Of a DNA stretch of 64,000 nucleotides, positions 16,320 to 25,383 are shown in pieces (positions within the stretch are counted from its first letter, which is position 1; each line of letters opens with the position of its first letter). A program made the position numbers and the translations under genes. The notes below the pieces were generated by a model. The model worked only from the letters and a program-made list of their open reading frames with translations, did not search any database and was not told the DNA's origin. Origin of the DNA: Bdellovibrio sp. NC01 (lineage in GTDB: Bacteria > Bdellovibrionota > Bdellovibrionia > Bdellovibrionales > Bdellovibrionaceae); assembly GCF_006874625.1 (NCBI RefSeq), contig NZ_CP030034.1, positions 3,348,001 to 3,412,000 on the forward strand. The letters run 5' to 3'.

Positions 16320-19300
16320 ATGAACAACGGCACGTATATTGTACTTTTCATGGTGCTCTTATTTGGTGAACTAAGTTTCGCTTCGCCGAATAGTCTTACC
16401 TATCAAGGCCGAATTTTAAAAACCGATGGTACTGCGCTTGAATATAATAACGTGAGCTTTTTATTTGAAGTCACGAATGCTGCCGGTACTTGCGTAATCT
16501 ATCGTGAACAAAAAAATGGTGTGAACCTTGTAAACTCTGGCGGTGTGTTTGATGTACCGATCGGCACAGGCACAAAACTTTTCCCAAGCTCCCCAACAAA
16601 AACTTTATTGAGTGTCTTTGATAATACGTCGGCCCTTGATTGTGCGGACGCGAATAACAACGTTGCAAGTTCATTCACGCCTGCCCAAGGACAATCGCGT
16701 TTGTTGCGCGTGCAATTCCACGATGGCACAGGTTGGAAAGTTATCAGTCCTGATGCTGAAATTCGCACAGTCCCTTACGCGGCTTACGCGCAATCGGCGC
16801 AAACTCTTGGAACAAAATCTGCTGACGACTTCATATTAAAAACAGGTTTGCCAACTTGCGGTCCCGGCACATTCTTAAGTTATGATGGTACTAACATGAC
16901 GTGTGCCGCGGTCAGTGGTGCTTCTGGTGGTACGGTTACGAATGTGACTTCAGGCAACTCGTACATCACGATCGTAAACAATACTTCGACGCCAGCTTTA
17001 ACTTTGAATGTCGGTACAACAGCAAATACAGTGGCAGCAGGTAATGACCCGCGCTTAGTAAATGCTCTGCAAGCGGGTTCCTCTGCGAGTGGTGACTTGA
17101 GTGGTACATATCCAGGTCCAACAGTCGTTGCGATTCATGGGGTTGGCGTCGCAAATACGATTCCAACCACAGGACAGTTCTTTAAATTTAACGGCACGAA
17201 TTGGACTCCATCAGCGATTGCTATTTCTGATGTAACAAATCTTTCTTCGACATTAACTGGCTATCAAACTGTCGCTGCATTTAATACGGCAGTCGGTTCT
17301 GCAAACTGTGCGGCTTATGAAACTCCGTATTGGAGTTCCGTATCCGGTAAGTTCTTGTGTCAGGCGATCAACGTGTCTCTTGCCGGTGACGTGAGTGGCT
17401 CCATTGGGGCCGCTTCCGTTGATAAAATCAAAGGTTATGACATCGACTTGTCGACGGCGCCTACGAATGGTCAAGTCTTGAAGTACAATGGTACGAAATG
17501 GATTGCCGGCGCAGATAATAGCGGCGTTGGCACAGTGACTTCTGTATCTGGCTCTGCACCAATCAGTGTTGCAACAGGCACATCAACTCCAGTCATTTCA
17601 ATTTCTCAAGCGACGACTTCAACGAATGGTTATTTATCTTCGACTGATTGGAACACGTTCAACGGCAAAGTTAATAATGGCGGTGGTGCGCCTTCACTGC
17701 AATCTGGTCTGGATGCTGCGAAACCGGCCTCACCTTCTGCGGGTGCTATTTACTTCGCCACGGATTCAAAAGTTATTTATCAATATAATTCTGGTTCATG
17801 GGTATCAATCGCATCGTCATCGGGCTCTGGTGGTACGGTTACGAACGTTACCGCATCAGCTCCGTTGTCAGTATCGAATGGTTCTTCGACGCCGGCTTTA
17901 ACGATTTCTCAAGCGACGACTTCGACAAATGGTTATTTGTCTTCTGCCGATTGGAATACTTTTAATAATAAACAAGCTGCTGGCAATTACATCACCGCTT
18001 TAACTGGTGATATCACGGCCAGCGGCCCTGGTTCTGCGGCAGCCACAGTTGCGAAGCTTCAAGGTTCGACTTTAACAGTGACGACTCCTGCGAATAAAGA
18101 TCACTTGCGCTTTAACGGAACGGCTTTTGTGAACTCACCTTTGCTTGCGAGTGATTTAAGCGGAACTATTCCCGCTGCGAATATGCCGGCATTTACCGGT
18201 GATGCGACTTCATCTGCGGGTTCAACGGCTTTAACATTAACTGCTGTGGGAACTGCTGGAACTTACTATAAAGTGACAACAGATTCGAAAGGTCGTGTGA
18301 CTTCTGGTGCTGCCTCTTTGGTGGCTGCCGATATTCCTGCGCTTGATTGGGCAAAAATCACAACGGGCAAACCAACGAACTTAAGTGGTTATGGAATCAG
18401 TGATGCCATTTTAAATGCAGGTGGTACGCCTTCTATTCAAACAGGTACGGATGCTTCCAAACCTGCGTCACCGGGTGCCGGTGCGATTTATTTCGCGACA
18501 GATTCAAAAGTTATTTATCAATACAATGGTGGCGCGTGGATTTCTATCGCGTCTGCCACTGGTTCTGGTGGTACGATTACTGGCGTGACTGCTGGTACGG
18601 GCTTGTCTGGTGGTGGGTCTTCAGGCGCTGTCACTTTAAATTTAGCAAATACTGCGGTAAGCGCTGGTTCATACACTCGTGCTAATATCACAGTCGACGC
18701 GCAAGGTAGAATTACCGCGGCAGCAAACGGTTCAGCAGTTAATTTAGCTTCTGAAGTGACGGGAGTTTTACCGATCGTAAATGGTGGTACTGGAAATACG
18801 ACAGCACTTGCGTCTTTCAATGCTTTATCACCGTTAACGACGAAGGGTGATTTACTTACTCGCGATGGCACGAATAACATTCGTTTAGGTGTGGGTTCTG
18901 ACGGCCAAGCTTTGATTGCTGACAGTGCGCAGACTTCGGGGCTTAAATGGGGTTCACCGACGGCTTCTGATATCTTAAGTCTTGCGACAACGGGTATCGT
19001 GCAAAGAACTGGTGCCGGTGCTTATACAACTTTGGGTGTCACTGCCCCAATCAATATCACAGCTTCAAATATCGGTATCGCAACAGGGGCTGGTTTGACT
19101 TTAAGTTCAGGTTCATTAGTTGTCGATTCCGGCACGACGGCGAATAAAGTTTTAGCGTTGGATGCTTCAGCAAAAATTCCTGCAGTCGATGGTAGCCAAC
19201 TTACAAATTTAAATGCATCAAACTTAGCTAGCGGTACAATCCCTGCTGCTCGCCTGCCCGCAGCACCTTACGATACGACGTATTTTAAAAACGGCGGTAA

Positions 19301-21176
19301 CACCTGGGGTGCCGCAAGTGCGATTGGCAATAACGACAACTACGATATTAACTTCAAAACTAACAACACAACAAAAATGACTTTAACTGCAGCCGGTAAT
19401 TTTGGTATTGCAACAACGACTCCAATTTCTCGTCTGCATGTTAGTGGCAATGCCGTTATAGGTACTGGCAATACCACTTGGAGTGACGGTAACTACATCC
19501 TTGGTAGCTCGAATACGCTTTCATCAGGCGGCGGTTCGACGACTGGTAACGTGATTGTTGGTGGCAGCAACTCGGTGACCACAACACTTTCAAACTACAG
19601 CTATAATCTCGCAATTTTCGGGCGCAGTAATACTATTACCAATAATGCTGGTAACGCTATCATTTATGGTGACTCGAATAACGTGAGTGCAGCAAACACC
19701 TACACTTATGGTTATAACATCACAAACAGTATTTCGAGTTCCATGCAGATCGGTAATAGCGACTCTGCAAAAATGACTTTCCTGAATACGGGTTTTATTG
19801 GCGTCGGCACAACAGCCCCGAATGTTCTTTTGCATCTTTCTTCGGCGTCGACATCTGGAACCCCACTGAAACTTGCAAGTACGGATACCGGTGGTAAACA
19901 ATATGGTTTGATTTCATCCGGTTCTGCTTCAACGGGCGGCGCGGGTAAACTTCATATTTATGATTTCAGTACTCCACGTTCAATCATGACGATGGATTCT
20001 TCTGGCAACGTGGGTGTAAATACGACGTCACCAGCTAATAAATTTCAGGTTGTCGATACAACCGTTTATCCGATTAACGTGAGCTCAAACAATACCGATG
20101 TGGCAGGGATTGAGATCTCGAACACTTCGTCAACTCGCAACTGGGGCGTTGCTGTCGGCGGTTCTGGAGTCGGCACAGCTGGTTTAATCAATGGTAAATT
20201 CGGTATCATCGACCGCACAGCAGGCGCTTCGCGCTTGATCATCGATACGAACGGCAATATGTCTGTGGGTCCTTTGGCGACTCCACTTGCAAACATTCAC
20301 GTTGTAGGCTCGGGCACAGGAGCAACAGCCTATTCTTCAATGCAATTTGGTGCAGATTCCACTGTTACGAACAACTTCCATTTTGTGAATGAAAACACCA
20401 GCGGCACTCGCTACTTCAGACTTTACAATGGCAGTCTGGGTTCTGGCACTCCATTGATGTCCATGACTTCAGTAGGCAATGTATCATTCGGCGAATCAAC
20501 GAGTGGTGGTGGTGCCGGTGTTTTAAGTATTAAAGGCGGCAACTTAGATCACACTTACATGCAATTCTTCCCGCGCACGAGTGCACCAACTGTACGTGGT
20601 GGCTGGATGGGTTATGGTGCTGCAGGAACAACACAACTTTCTTTATATAATGAGTACGCATCTGGAGGCATTGATTTCGGTGCGGGTGCCGCAGTCAGAA
20701 TGCAGTTATCTGCTGCGGGAAATCTGACGGTCACAGGCACAGTGACGGGTTCTTCAGATATCCGTCTGAAAAAAGATATCGTGCCGCTTGAAAATTCTCT
20801 GGAAAAAGTTTTGCAATTCAATCCAGTAAACTATCACTGGAAAGACGCGAAAGCAGACCCAGAAAAGCAATTGGGTTTCATCGCACAAGAAGTTGAAAAG
20901 CTTTATCCGGAAGCAGTGAAAACAGACAGCAAAGGTTTGAAGTCGATCTCTTACATGACTTTGACTGCTCCCCTTGCTGGCGCGATCAAAGAGATGTATG
21001 CGAAATTCACTTCGATGTTTGCGAATCATGAAAGCCGCATCCGCTCGCTTGAATCGCAGATGGGCGCTCTAAAACAGCAGAATGAAGCATTAAGAAAACA
21101 AAATGAGGAGCTTTTGAAGTTCATCAAGTCTCAGAATGAGAAAGCTCAAAGAATTCCGGCAAGTGCCGATAAGTAA
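16320..21176 (+). CDS. Giant secreted trimeric-fibre-like adhesin 3 with S74 C-terminal chaperone domain
   Basis: A 1618-residue paralogue of the two preceding genes, with signal peptide (to about SFASP), shared N-terminal domain (LTYQGRILKTDGTALEYNN; CVIYREQKNGVNL) and stem. The stem is shorter: after STDWNTFNGK it jumps to NNGGGAPSLQSGLDAAKP, losing most of one module. The tip (from about residue 1000) is unlike the other two and is rich in Asn/Ser/Thr. The S74 domain is present (SSDIRLKKDI; GFIAQEVEKLYPEAV). The C-terminus differs: the double-Cys tail of adhesins 1 and 2 is replaced by QNEKAQRIPASADK, and the DNA encoding that tail contains a sigma-28-type promoter for the next gene. Confidence 0.85.
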   Translation: MNNGTYIVLFMVLLFGELSFASPNSLTYQGRILKTDGTALEYNNVSFLFEVTNAAGTCVIYREQKNGVNLVNSGGVFDVPIGTGTKLFPSSPTKTLLSVFDNTSALDCADANNNVASSFTPAQGQSRLLRVQFHDGTGWKVISPDAEIRTVPYAAYAQSAQTLGTKSADDFILKTGLPTCGPGTFLSYDGTNMTCAAVSGASGGTVTNVTSGNSYITIVNNTSTPALTLNVGTTANTVAAGNDPRLVNALQAGSSASGDLSGTYPGPTVVAIHGVGVANTIPTTGQFFKFNGTNWTPSAIAISDVTNLSSTLTGYQTVAAFNTAVGSANCAAYETPYWSSVSGKFLCQAINVSLAGDVSGSIGAASVDKIKGYDIDLSTAPTNGQVLKYNGTKWIAGADNSGVGTVTSVSGSAPISVATGTSTPVISISQATTSTNGYLSSTDWNTFNGKVNNGGGAPSLQSGLDAAKPASPSAGAIYFATDSKVIYQYNSGSWVSIASSSGSGGTVTNVTASAPLSVSNGSSTPALTISQATTSTNGYLSSADWNTFNNKQAAGNYITALTGDITASGPGSAAATVAKLQGSTLTVTTPANKDHLRFNGTAFVNSPLLASDLSGTIPAANMPAFTGDATSSAGSTALTLTAVGTAGTYYKVTTDSKGRVTSGAASLVAADIPALDWAKITTGKPTNLSGYGISDAILNAGGTPSIQTGTDASKPASPGAGAIYFATDSKVIYQYNGGAWISIASATGSGGTITGVTAGTGLSGGGSSGAVTLNLANTAVSAGSYTRANITVDAQGRITAAANGSAVNLASEVTGVLPIVNGGTGNTTALASFNALSPLTTKGDLLTRDGTNNIRLGVGSDGQALIADSAQTSGLKWGSPTASDILSLATTGIVQRTGAGAYTTLGVTAPINITASNIGIATGAGLTLSSGSLVVDSGTTANKVLALDASAKIPAVDGSQLTNLNASNLASGTIPAARLPAAPYDTTYFKNGGNTWGAASAIGNNDNYDINFKTNNTTKMTLTAAGNFGIATTTPISRLHVSGNAVIGTGNTTWSDGNYILGSSNTLSSGGGSTTGNVIVGGSNSVTTTLSNYSYNLAIFGRSNTITNNAGNAIIYGDSNNVSAANTYTYGYNITNSISSSMQIGNSDSAKMTFLNTGFIGVGTTAPNVLLHLSSASTSGTPLKLASTDTGGKQYGLISSGSASTGGAGKLHIYDFSTPRSIMTMDSSGNVGVNTTSPANKFQVVDTTVYPINVSSNNTDVAGIEISNTSSTRNWGVAVGGSGVGTAGLINGKFGIIDRTAGASRLIIDTNGNMSVGPLATPLANIHVVGSGTGATAYSSMQFGADSTVTNNFHFVNENTSGTRYFRLYNGSLGSGTPLMSMTSVGNVSFGESTSGGGAGVLSIKGGNLDHTYMQFFPRTSAPTVRGGWMGYGAAGTTQLSLYNEYASGGIDFGAGAAVRMQLSAAGNLTVTGTVTGSSDIRLKKDIVPLENSLEKVLQFNPVNYHWKDAKADPEKQLGFIAQEVEKLYPEAVKTDSKGLKSISYMTLTAPLAGAIKEMYAKFTSMFANHESRIRSLESQMGALKQQNEALRKQNEELLKFIKSQNEKAQRIPASADK
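21146..21172 (+). promoter_or_regulatory. Sigma-28-type promoter inside the 3' end of adhesin 3
   Basis: TCAA (21146-21149), 15 nt, GCCGATAA (21165-21172), the same spacing and a perfect -10 octamer. It lies within the last coding codons of adhesin 3, and a start about 7 nt later would give a 27-nt leader carrying GGAGGG before the lipoprotein ATG at 21206. The upstream TCTRGAC block is absent. Confidence 0.7.
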
Positions 21177-21205
21177 GATGTGAACGTCGTCTGGAGGGTT
21201 TCGGT

Positions 21206-21502
21206 ATGATGATGAGAATAGCACTTTTAGGAATGATGATTTTAGCAACGGGTTGTTCGATGGATGCAACTCTTCAAAGCCTTGCGCAAAATCCTGGCAG
21301 CGTCATCAAAGCTCAAGATCCAGCGAAAACAACGGGTCTCGTTTCCGGTTCCACTCAGACAGGTACGGCTTCTGGTGGTGGTGGTGCAACTTACCAAGTG
21401 CAAAGCACAGTCGGTTCATACATGTCGGGTATCGAGCAAACAACTTCGGATGGCAGCTACAAAGTATATAGCTCTGTTCAAGGTGCGATCGTTTCTAACT
21501 AA
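21206..21502 (+). CDS. Small lipoprotein downstream of the adhesin array
   Basis: A 98-residue lipoprotein. A short hydrophobic leader ends in the lipobox LATGC, with the lipidated Cys followed by Ser. The mature part is Gly/Ser/Thr-rich with a central TASGGGGATYQVQ segment and ends QGAIVSN; no known domain is seen. GGAGGG lies 7 nt before the ATG. It starts 29 nt after adhesin 3 and has its own sigma-28-type promoter, so it is probably made with the fibres. A role as an anchor or assembly partner for the fibres is a guess from position. A strong terminator follows. Confidence 0.8.
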   Translation: MMMRIALLGMMILATGCSMDATLQSLAQNPGSVIKAQDPAKTTGLVSGSTQTGTASGGGGATYQVQSTVGSYMSGIEQTTSDGSYKVYSSVQGAIVSN

Positions 21503-21530
21503 TCGGTCGGTAAATTTGAATTCAATGACG

Positions 21531-21560
21531 AAGGCTTTAAAGAGATTTAAAGCCTTTTTT
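21531..21560 (+). terminator. Strong rho-independent terminator ending the adhesin region
   Basis: AAGGCTTTAAA, loop gaga, TTTAAAGCC then TTTTTT: an 11-bp AT-flanked stem followed by a T run, 28 nt after the lipoprotein stop. Confidence 0.9.
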
Positions 21561-21593
21561 ATTTCCTCTTACTGGACCTAGGACCGTAACGCT

Positions 21594-21620
21594 TAAGTTT
21601 CAAAATAAGACAACCGATAG
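21594..21620 (+). promoter_or_regulatory. Sigma-28-like promoter before 21652
   Basis: TAAG (21594-21597; extended TAAGTTT), 15 nt, ACCGATAG (21613-21620). It keeps the FliA spacing with one mismatch at each end of the octamer. A leader of about 25 nt with AGGAAGG follows. Confidence 0.5.
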
Positions 21621-21651
21621 AGAGAACAGAACGAACCAGGAAGGTTGTTTT

Positions 21652-22416
21652 ATGATGTCTATCTTACTTTTGATCTTAGGCTTTTCTTCAAGCGCCAAGG
21701 CCGCTGATATCACAGTCGTTGATGTTCGCCGCAACATCACGTTGGCTGAAGACGACACTGTCTACAAAGATTTCTACATCAGTGCGGGACCCGCATCAGG
21801 CTTAAAGAAAAATCTTGTCGTCACGGCTGTTCGCAAAATAAACATTCGCGATGCAAGTGGTGCCAACTCTTTTGGTGAAATTGCAGTTCCCGTAGGACAA
21901 CTAAAAATCATCGCAATTTATGACAAAGTTGCAGTCGCTCGCGAGTTTACTCTATTGTCGCGCGATGAACTGCCAATGCTTGAACAAACAGGCATCATGA
22001 CGGGCGACCGTATCGATCTTCAAGGTTCTTTCATCGACAATTCAAAACCGAAAAAACGTAAAGTTGCGGCGATCGACGAAGCGAAACCATTCGCGGGTAC
22101 GACAACGACGACGACTTTAACTACAACGACAACAACAACTACGACAACTCCAGCGGCTGCGCCCCTCCCAAATACAGTAGCAGCGGCTGGAGCTTTAGCT
22201 CCGCCAATATCTGGAGCTGTAAACCCTCCTCCAACACCAGCGGCCCTGCCTTCCACAGAGAAGGTTTTACAAAGTGCCGGCGATCTTAAACCAGCTTCAA
22301 ATAAAGCTGAAGAGAGCCCTGTAAAACCGGGTGCTAAGGAAGTGGCAAAAGCCTCTACGCCAGCGGAAACACTTGAAAAAGTGGCGGATTCTGGTAACAA
22401 CTCGGAGCATGAGTGA
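21652..22416 (+). CDS. Secreted protein with poly-Thr linker and Pro/Ala-rich tail, unknown function
   Basis: A 254-residue exported protein: signal peptide to about AKAAD, a compact domain to about residue 140 (DITVVDVRRNITLAEDDTVY; VPVGQLKIIAIYDKVAVARE), then a run of about 18 Thr residues broken by one Leu, then a disordered Pro/Ala tail. AGGAAGG precedes the ATG. The conserved-looking domain with charged strands could be an envelope or flagellar accessory module, but I do not recognise it. Its end overlaps the prmA start by 8 nt (ATGAGTGA), so it may be co-transcribed with prmA. A sigma-28-like box upstream suggests expression with motility genes. Confidence 0.75.
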   Translation: MMSILLLILGFSSSAKAADITVVDVRRNITLAEDDTVYKDFYISAGPASGLKKNLVVTAVRKINIRDASGANSFGEIAVPVGQLKIIAIYDKVAVAREFTLLSRDELPMLEQTGIMTGDRIDLQGSFIDNSKPKKRKVAAIDEAKPFAGTTTTTTLTTTTTTTTTTPAAAPLPNTVAAAGALAPPISGAVNPPPTPAALPSTEKVLQSAGDLKPASNKAEESPVKPGAKEVAKASTPAETLEKVADSGNNSEHE

Positions 22417-23314
22417 CAATTCTTATTTCCGCGTTCGCCTAAGCCAAGTTCCTGAGGAACTTGAAGACATCATCACAACACACAGTTTCGACTGCGGAGC
22501 CTCTGGAGTGACAGAGGCTTTGGTGTTTACACAGCCTGACCTCACTTACGATCCTCGCATCACAACAGTTGCGAACCATGACTTGGATGTTTTCTTCCCT
22601 GAAAATCCAAGCCAAGATTTCTTTGATGGTTTGCAAGAGTACGATCGCAACATCAAATGGTCGATCTTCGAAGAAGAAAACAAAGACTGGCTTGAAGAGT
22701 GGAAGAAAGGTTTCAAACCTTTCAAACTTGTCGGCGACTTCTGGGTTATTCCTTCGTGGTTAACTCCCCCACCGGAATGCAAACATGCGATCTATATCGA
22801 TCCAGGCATGGCATTCGGTACGGGCACTCACGCCACAACTCAAATGATGGCGTTCTTCATTCACAAATTGGCAGAGAAATACAAAGCCAATCTTGCTGAC
22901 TGGGCAATGCTTGACGTGGGCACTGGCACTGCGATCTTAGCAATGCTTGCACAGATGAGTGGCATGGGACTTGTTGCTGGTATCGAGATTGATCCCGAAG
23001 CGCGTCGCGTAGCTCGTGAAAACGTGAAACTGAATAAATTGGAACAAATCGATATTCCTGATTCACTTCTTGAAGAAGTGCGCGGTCCTTACGACGTTGT
23101 TGTTGCAAATATCATCGACGGCGTTTTGATCAACATCAAAAAAGATTTGATGCGCGTATTGAAGCCAGGTGGTCACATGCTTCTGACAGGTATTCTTGAA
23201 GAGCGTGACAATCATTTCTTTGAAAACTTCTTAGAAAATTCAGGCCTGACAGTCGTCCGTCGTCTTGAAAAAGACGAATGGGTTGGTTACTGGGTTCAAT
23301 CTTCTGCACAATAA
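22409..23314 (+). CDS. prmA: Ribosomal protein L11 methyltransferase
   Basis: A 301-residue SAM-dependent enzyme that trimethylates ribosomal protein L11. The N-terminal L11-binding region leads into FGTGTHATTQMM (about 136-147), motif I LDVGTGTA (168-175) and the catalytic-region VVANIIDGVLI, all characteristic of PrmA. The frame is open from 22331, but the ATG at 22409 is chosen: it overlaps the upstream stop (ATGAGTGA), follows CGGAG, and gives the usual family length and N-terminus. It is followed 12 nt later by rsmE, an association seen in many genomes. Confidence 0.9.
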   Translation: MSDNSYFRVRLSQVPEELEDIITTHSFDCGASGVTEALVFTQPDLTYDPRITTVANHDLDVFFPENPSQDFFDGLQEYDRNIKWSIFEEENKDWLEEWKKGFKPFKLVGDFWVIPSWLTPPPECKHAIYIDPGMAFGTGTHATTQMMAFFIHKLAEKYKANLADWAMLDVGTGTAILAMLAQMSGMGLVAGIEIDPEARRVARENVKLNKLEQIDIPDSLLEEVRGPYDVVVANIIDGVLINIKKDLMRVLKPGGHMLLTGILEERDNHFFENFLENSGLTVVRRLEKDEWVGYWVQSSAQ

Positions 23315-23326
23315 CGAGCGGGAATC

Positions 23327-24088
23327 ATGAGACGTTACTGGATCGAGAAAAAAGATCTTTTCCAAGACCAAGTGAATTTCACGGGCGATGTGTTTCATCA
23401 CATCTTCGATGTCTGTCGCCAAGAGGTCGGATCTAAATTCGAAGTTCTAACAGAAGATAGCAAAGCCTATTTCGTTGAAGTCACTCAGGTGACAAAAAAA
23501 ACCGCGGTGGGCCGCGTGCTTGAAGAACGTATCATCCCCGCTTTGAAAACTCCGCACATTCATTTGGTGCTTTCGATTTCGCGCTTCCCCGTTATGGATG
23601 CCGTAATGGAAAAAGCCGTGGAGTTGGGAGTGAAATCGGTTCAGCCTTTCTTTTCTGAATTTAGCTTCCTTCGTAAGGGCGAAAAGTTGTCAGACAATAA
23701 GCTTGAGCGTTGGGACAAAATCGTTCGCTCCGCGACTCAACAAAGTGGCCGTGGCGACCTGATGCAGGTTCAAGATCCGATTCCATTCGAGAAGATTTCA
23801 TCTTTAATTAACCAAAAAGACGGCCAAGTGGGTCTATTTGCTTATGAGGGCACTTCAACACTAAGCATCAAAGACTACTGCAACAAGGTAAAGTCGGAGC
23901 ACCCCCAAGGCGTCAAAGACATCTGGATTATCGTTGGTTCTGAAGGCGGTTTTTCACACAATGAAGTCAAACACTTCACTGAACTAGGCCTTCATCCAGT
24001 GACTTTAGGCCAGCAGGTTTTGCGAGTTGAAACGGCTTGCATGGCTCTTGTATCAGTCCTAAAGTATGACTTTGATTTGATGTGTTGA
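23327..24088 (+). CDS. rsmE: 16S rRNA m3U1498 methyltransferase
   Basis: A 253-residue SPOUT-class methyltransferase acting on U1498 of 16S rRNA. It has an N-terminal PUA-like domain and a C-terminal knotted domain with the signatures GSEGGFSHNEV (204-214) and LGQQVLRVETA (227-237) that form the SAM site. Length is typical. GCGGGA precedes the ATG. It lies between prmA and an RDD protein in a same-strand run, probably one operon. Confidence 0.9.
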   Translation: MRRYWIEKKDLFQDQVNFTGDVFHHIFDVCRQEVGSKFEVLTEDSKAYFVEVTQVTKKTAVGRVLEERIIPALKTPHIHLVLSISRFPVMDAVMEKAVELGVKSVQPFFSEFSFLRKGEKLSDNKLERWDKIVRSATQQSGRGDLMQVQDPIPFEKISSLINQKDGQVGLFAYEGTSTLSIKDYCNKVKSEHPQGVKDIWIIVGSEGGFSHNEVKHFTELGLHPVTLGQQVLRVETACMALVSVLKYDFDLMC

Positions 24089-24100
24089 TAGGAGCAGGTC

Positions 24101-24901
24101 ATGGTTGATCCTTTTGAAGAGTTTGAGTTTAAGCCACTCACTGACGGGCTTGGATTTCATAAAAAGAAAACGACTCCAGCGGCGAAAGCAGAAGCTGAAG
24201 CGGACACTTTTACATCTCAAAAGTTCATTAAGGACCAAGGTCTAGAGTTGATCGAAGAATCTTCGGTTGATCCTCTTCGTCCACCGCTTCCGCGCAAAAA
24301 AGCGAACACGCCTGCAGCAGCTCCTGGCACTTTGACAGAAGTTGGCGGTGACGGTTCGACTTCAAATTCATCAGCAGCGGTTGATGAAATTCTTAAGACT
24401 CTTCAAAAAAGCCGTCGTTTCGATTTCGAAGAAAAGACAGCTAAAAACAAAATCAGCCAAACTGCTGCAAAAGAAGAATACAAAGCGACGACTTGGAACT
24501 TCTCTTCTGCACTTTTGGATTCAATGTTGGTTATCGCAGCAAGTTTGTTGTGCATGATCATCTTGCTAGTGATCACGAAAGTAGATTTGATCGGCAACCT
24601 GACTCATCCAGATGAAGCAGGCATGATTTATATTTCTACAGTTGCGATGTTTGCGACTGTGGCATTCATCTATATGACTGTGAACCGCATCTTCATGGGT
24701 GCGACACCTGGTGAATGGGCCTTCGATCAACGCATCGGCACGCCAAAAGAGTTGAATACTGCTGGTTACGCTTTGAAAGTGGTTGCTAGAAGTGCTCTTG
24801 TGATCGTGACGGGTTTCATCTTGTTCCCGATCTTGTCTGTTTTGATGAATAAAGACTACGCTGGTAAAATCACTGGCGCGAAACTTCTTAAGAAAGTTTA
24901 G
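24101..24901 (+). CDS. RDD-family membrane protein
   Basis: A 266-residue protein with a long charged, disordered N-terminal half (about 1-135) and a C-terminal RDD-type domain with three to four membrane helices ([54 protein letters not shown]). The Asp of FSSALLDS and the loop [12 protein letters not shown] fit the RDD family, whose members are linked to ion or solute movement but mostly uncharacterised. GGAG precedes the ATG by about 6 nt. It sits between rsmE and the rfaE2-like gene. Confidence 0.8.
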   Translation: MVDPFEEFEFKPLTDGLGFHKKKTTPAAKAEAEADTFTSQKFIKDQGLELIEESSVDPLRPPLPRKKANTPAAAPGTLTEVGGDGSTSNSSAAVDEILKTLQKSRRFDFEEKTAKNKISQTAAKEEYKATTWNFSSALLDSMLVIAASLLCMIILLVITKVDLIGNLTHPDEAGMIYISTVAMFATVAFIYMTVNRIFMGATPGEWAFDQRIGTPKELNTAGYALKVVARSALVIVTGFILFPILSVLMNKDYAGKITGAKLLKKV

Positions 24902-24906
24902 AGTTC

Positions 24907-25383
24907 ATGGGCCAAGTCCGAACATTTGATACGATTGAAGCGGCTTTGGCTCCTCTTCGTTCCCAAGGTAAAAAAATTGTTTTCACAAATGGCGTGTTTG
25001 ATTTACTTCACATCGGACACGTTCGTTATTTGCAGGAAGCCCGCTCGTTGGGTGATGTTTTGGTTATCGGTGTAAATGCCGATGCCAGTGTAAAACGTCT
25101 TAAAGGTCCTACTCGTCCTATTCAAAATGAAAATGACCGTGCCGAGATTTTAGCAGCACTTGCGTGCGTTGATTTCACTGCGATCTTTACTGAAGACACT
25201 CCGGAAAACTTGATTCATAAAGTTCGTCCTGATGTTTTGGTAAAAGGTGGCGACTGGAAAATCGAATCTATCGTAGGCGCACCGTTCGTGATGTCATACG
25301 GTGGTAAAGTCATGTCCTTGCAATTCGTTGACGGCAAATCGACAACGAAGATCATCGAAAAATCTCAATTACCAGAGAACTAA
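24907..25383 (+). CDS. rfaE2: D-beta-heptose-1-phosphate adenylyltransferase-like cytidylyltransferase-fold enzyme
   Basis: A 158-residue nucleotidyltransferase that should activate a heptose-1-phosphate for lipopolysaccharide core synthesis. The family motif [18 protein letters not shown] places HIGH at 35-38, and [13 protein letters not shown] near 112-124 matches the C-terminal half of HldE/RfaE. It is the stand-alone adenylyltransferase (RfaE2/HldC) without the kinase half. It starts 5 nt after the RDD gene. The stop abuts the stop of the convergent outer-membrane protein gene with no spacer and no terminator. Confidence 0.85.
   Translation: MGQVRTFDTIEAALAPLRSQGKKIVFTNGVFDLLHIGHVRYLQEARSLGDVLVIGVNADASVKRLKGPTRPIQNENDRAEILAALACVDFTAIFTEDTPENLIHKVRPDVLVKGGDWKIESIVGAPFVMSYGGKVMSLQFVDGKSTTKIIEKSQLPEN

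Noticed and set aside
22099-22150. ACN-rich tract in the 21652 gene considered as a phase-variable simple repeat
   Set aside because: Thr codons vary (ACA, ACG, ACT) without a uniform unit long enough for slippage, so a contingency locus is unlikely.
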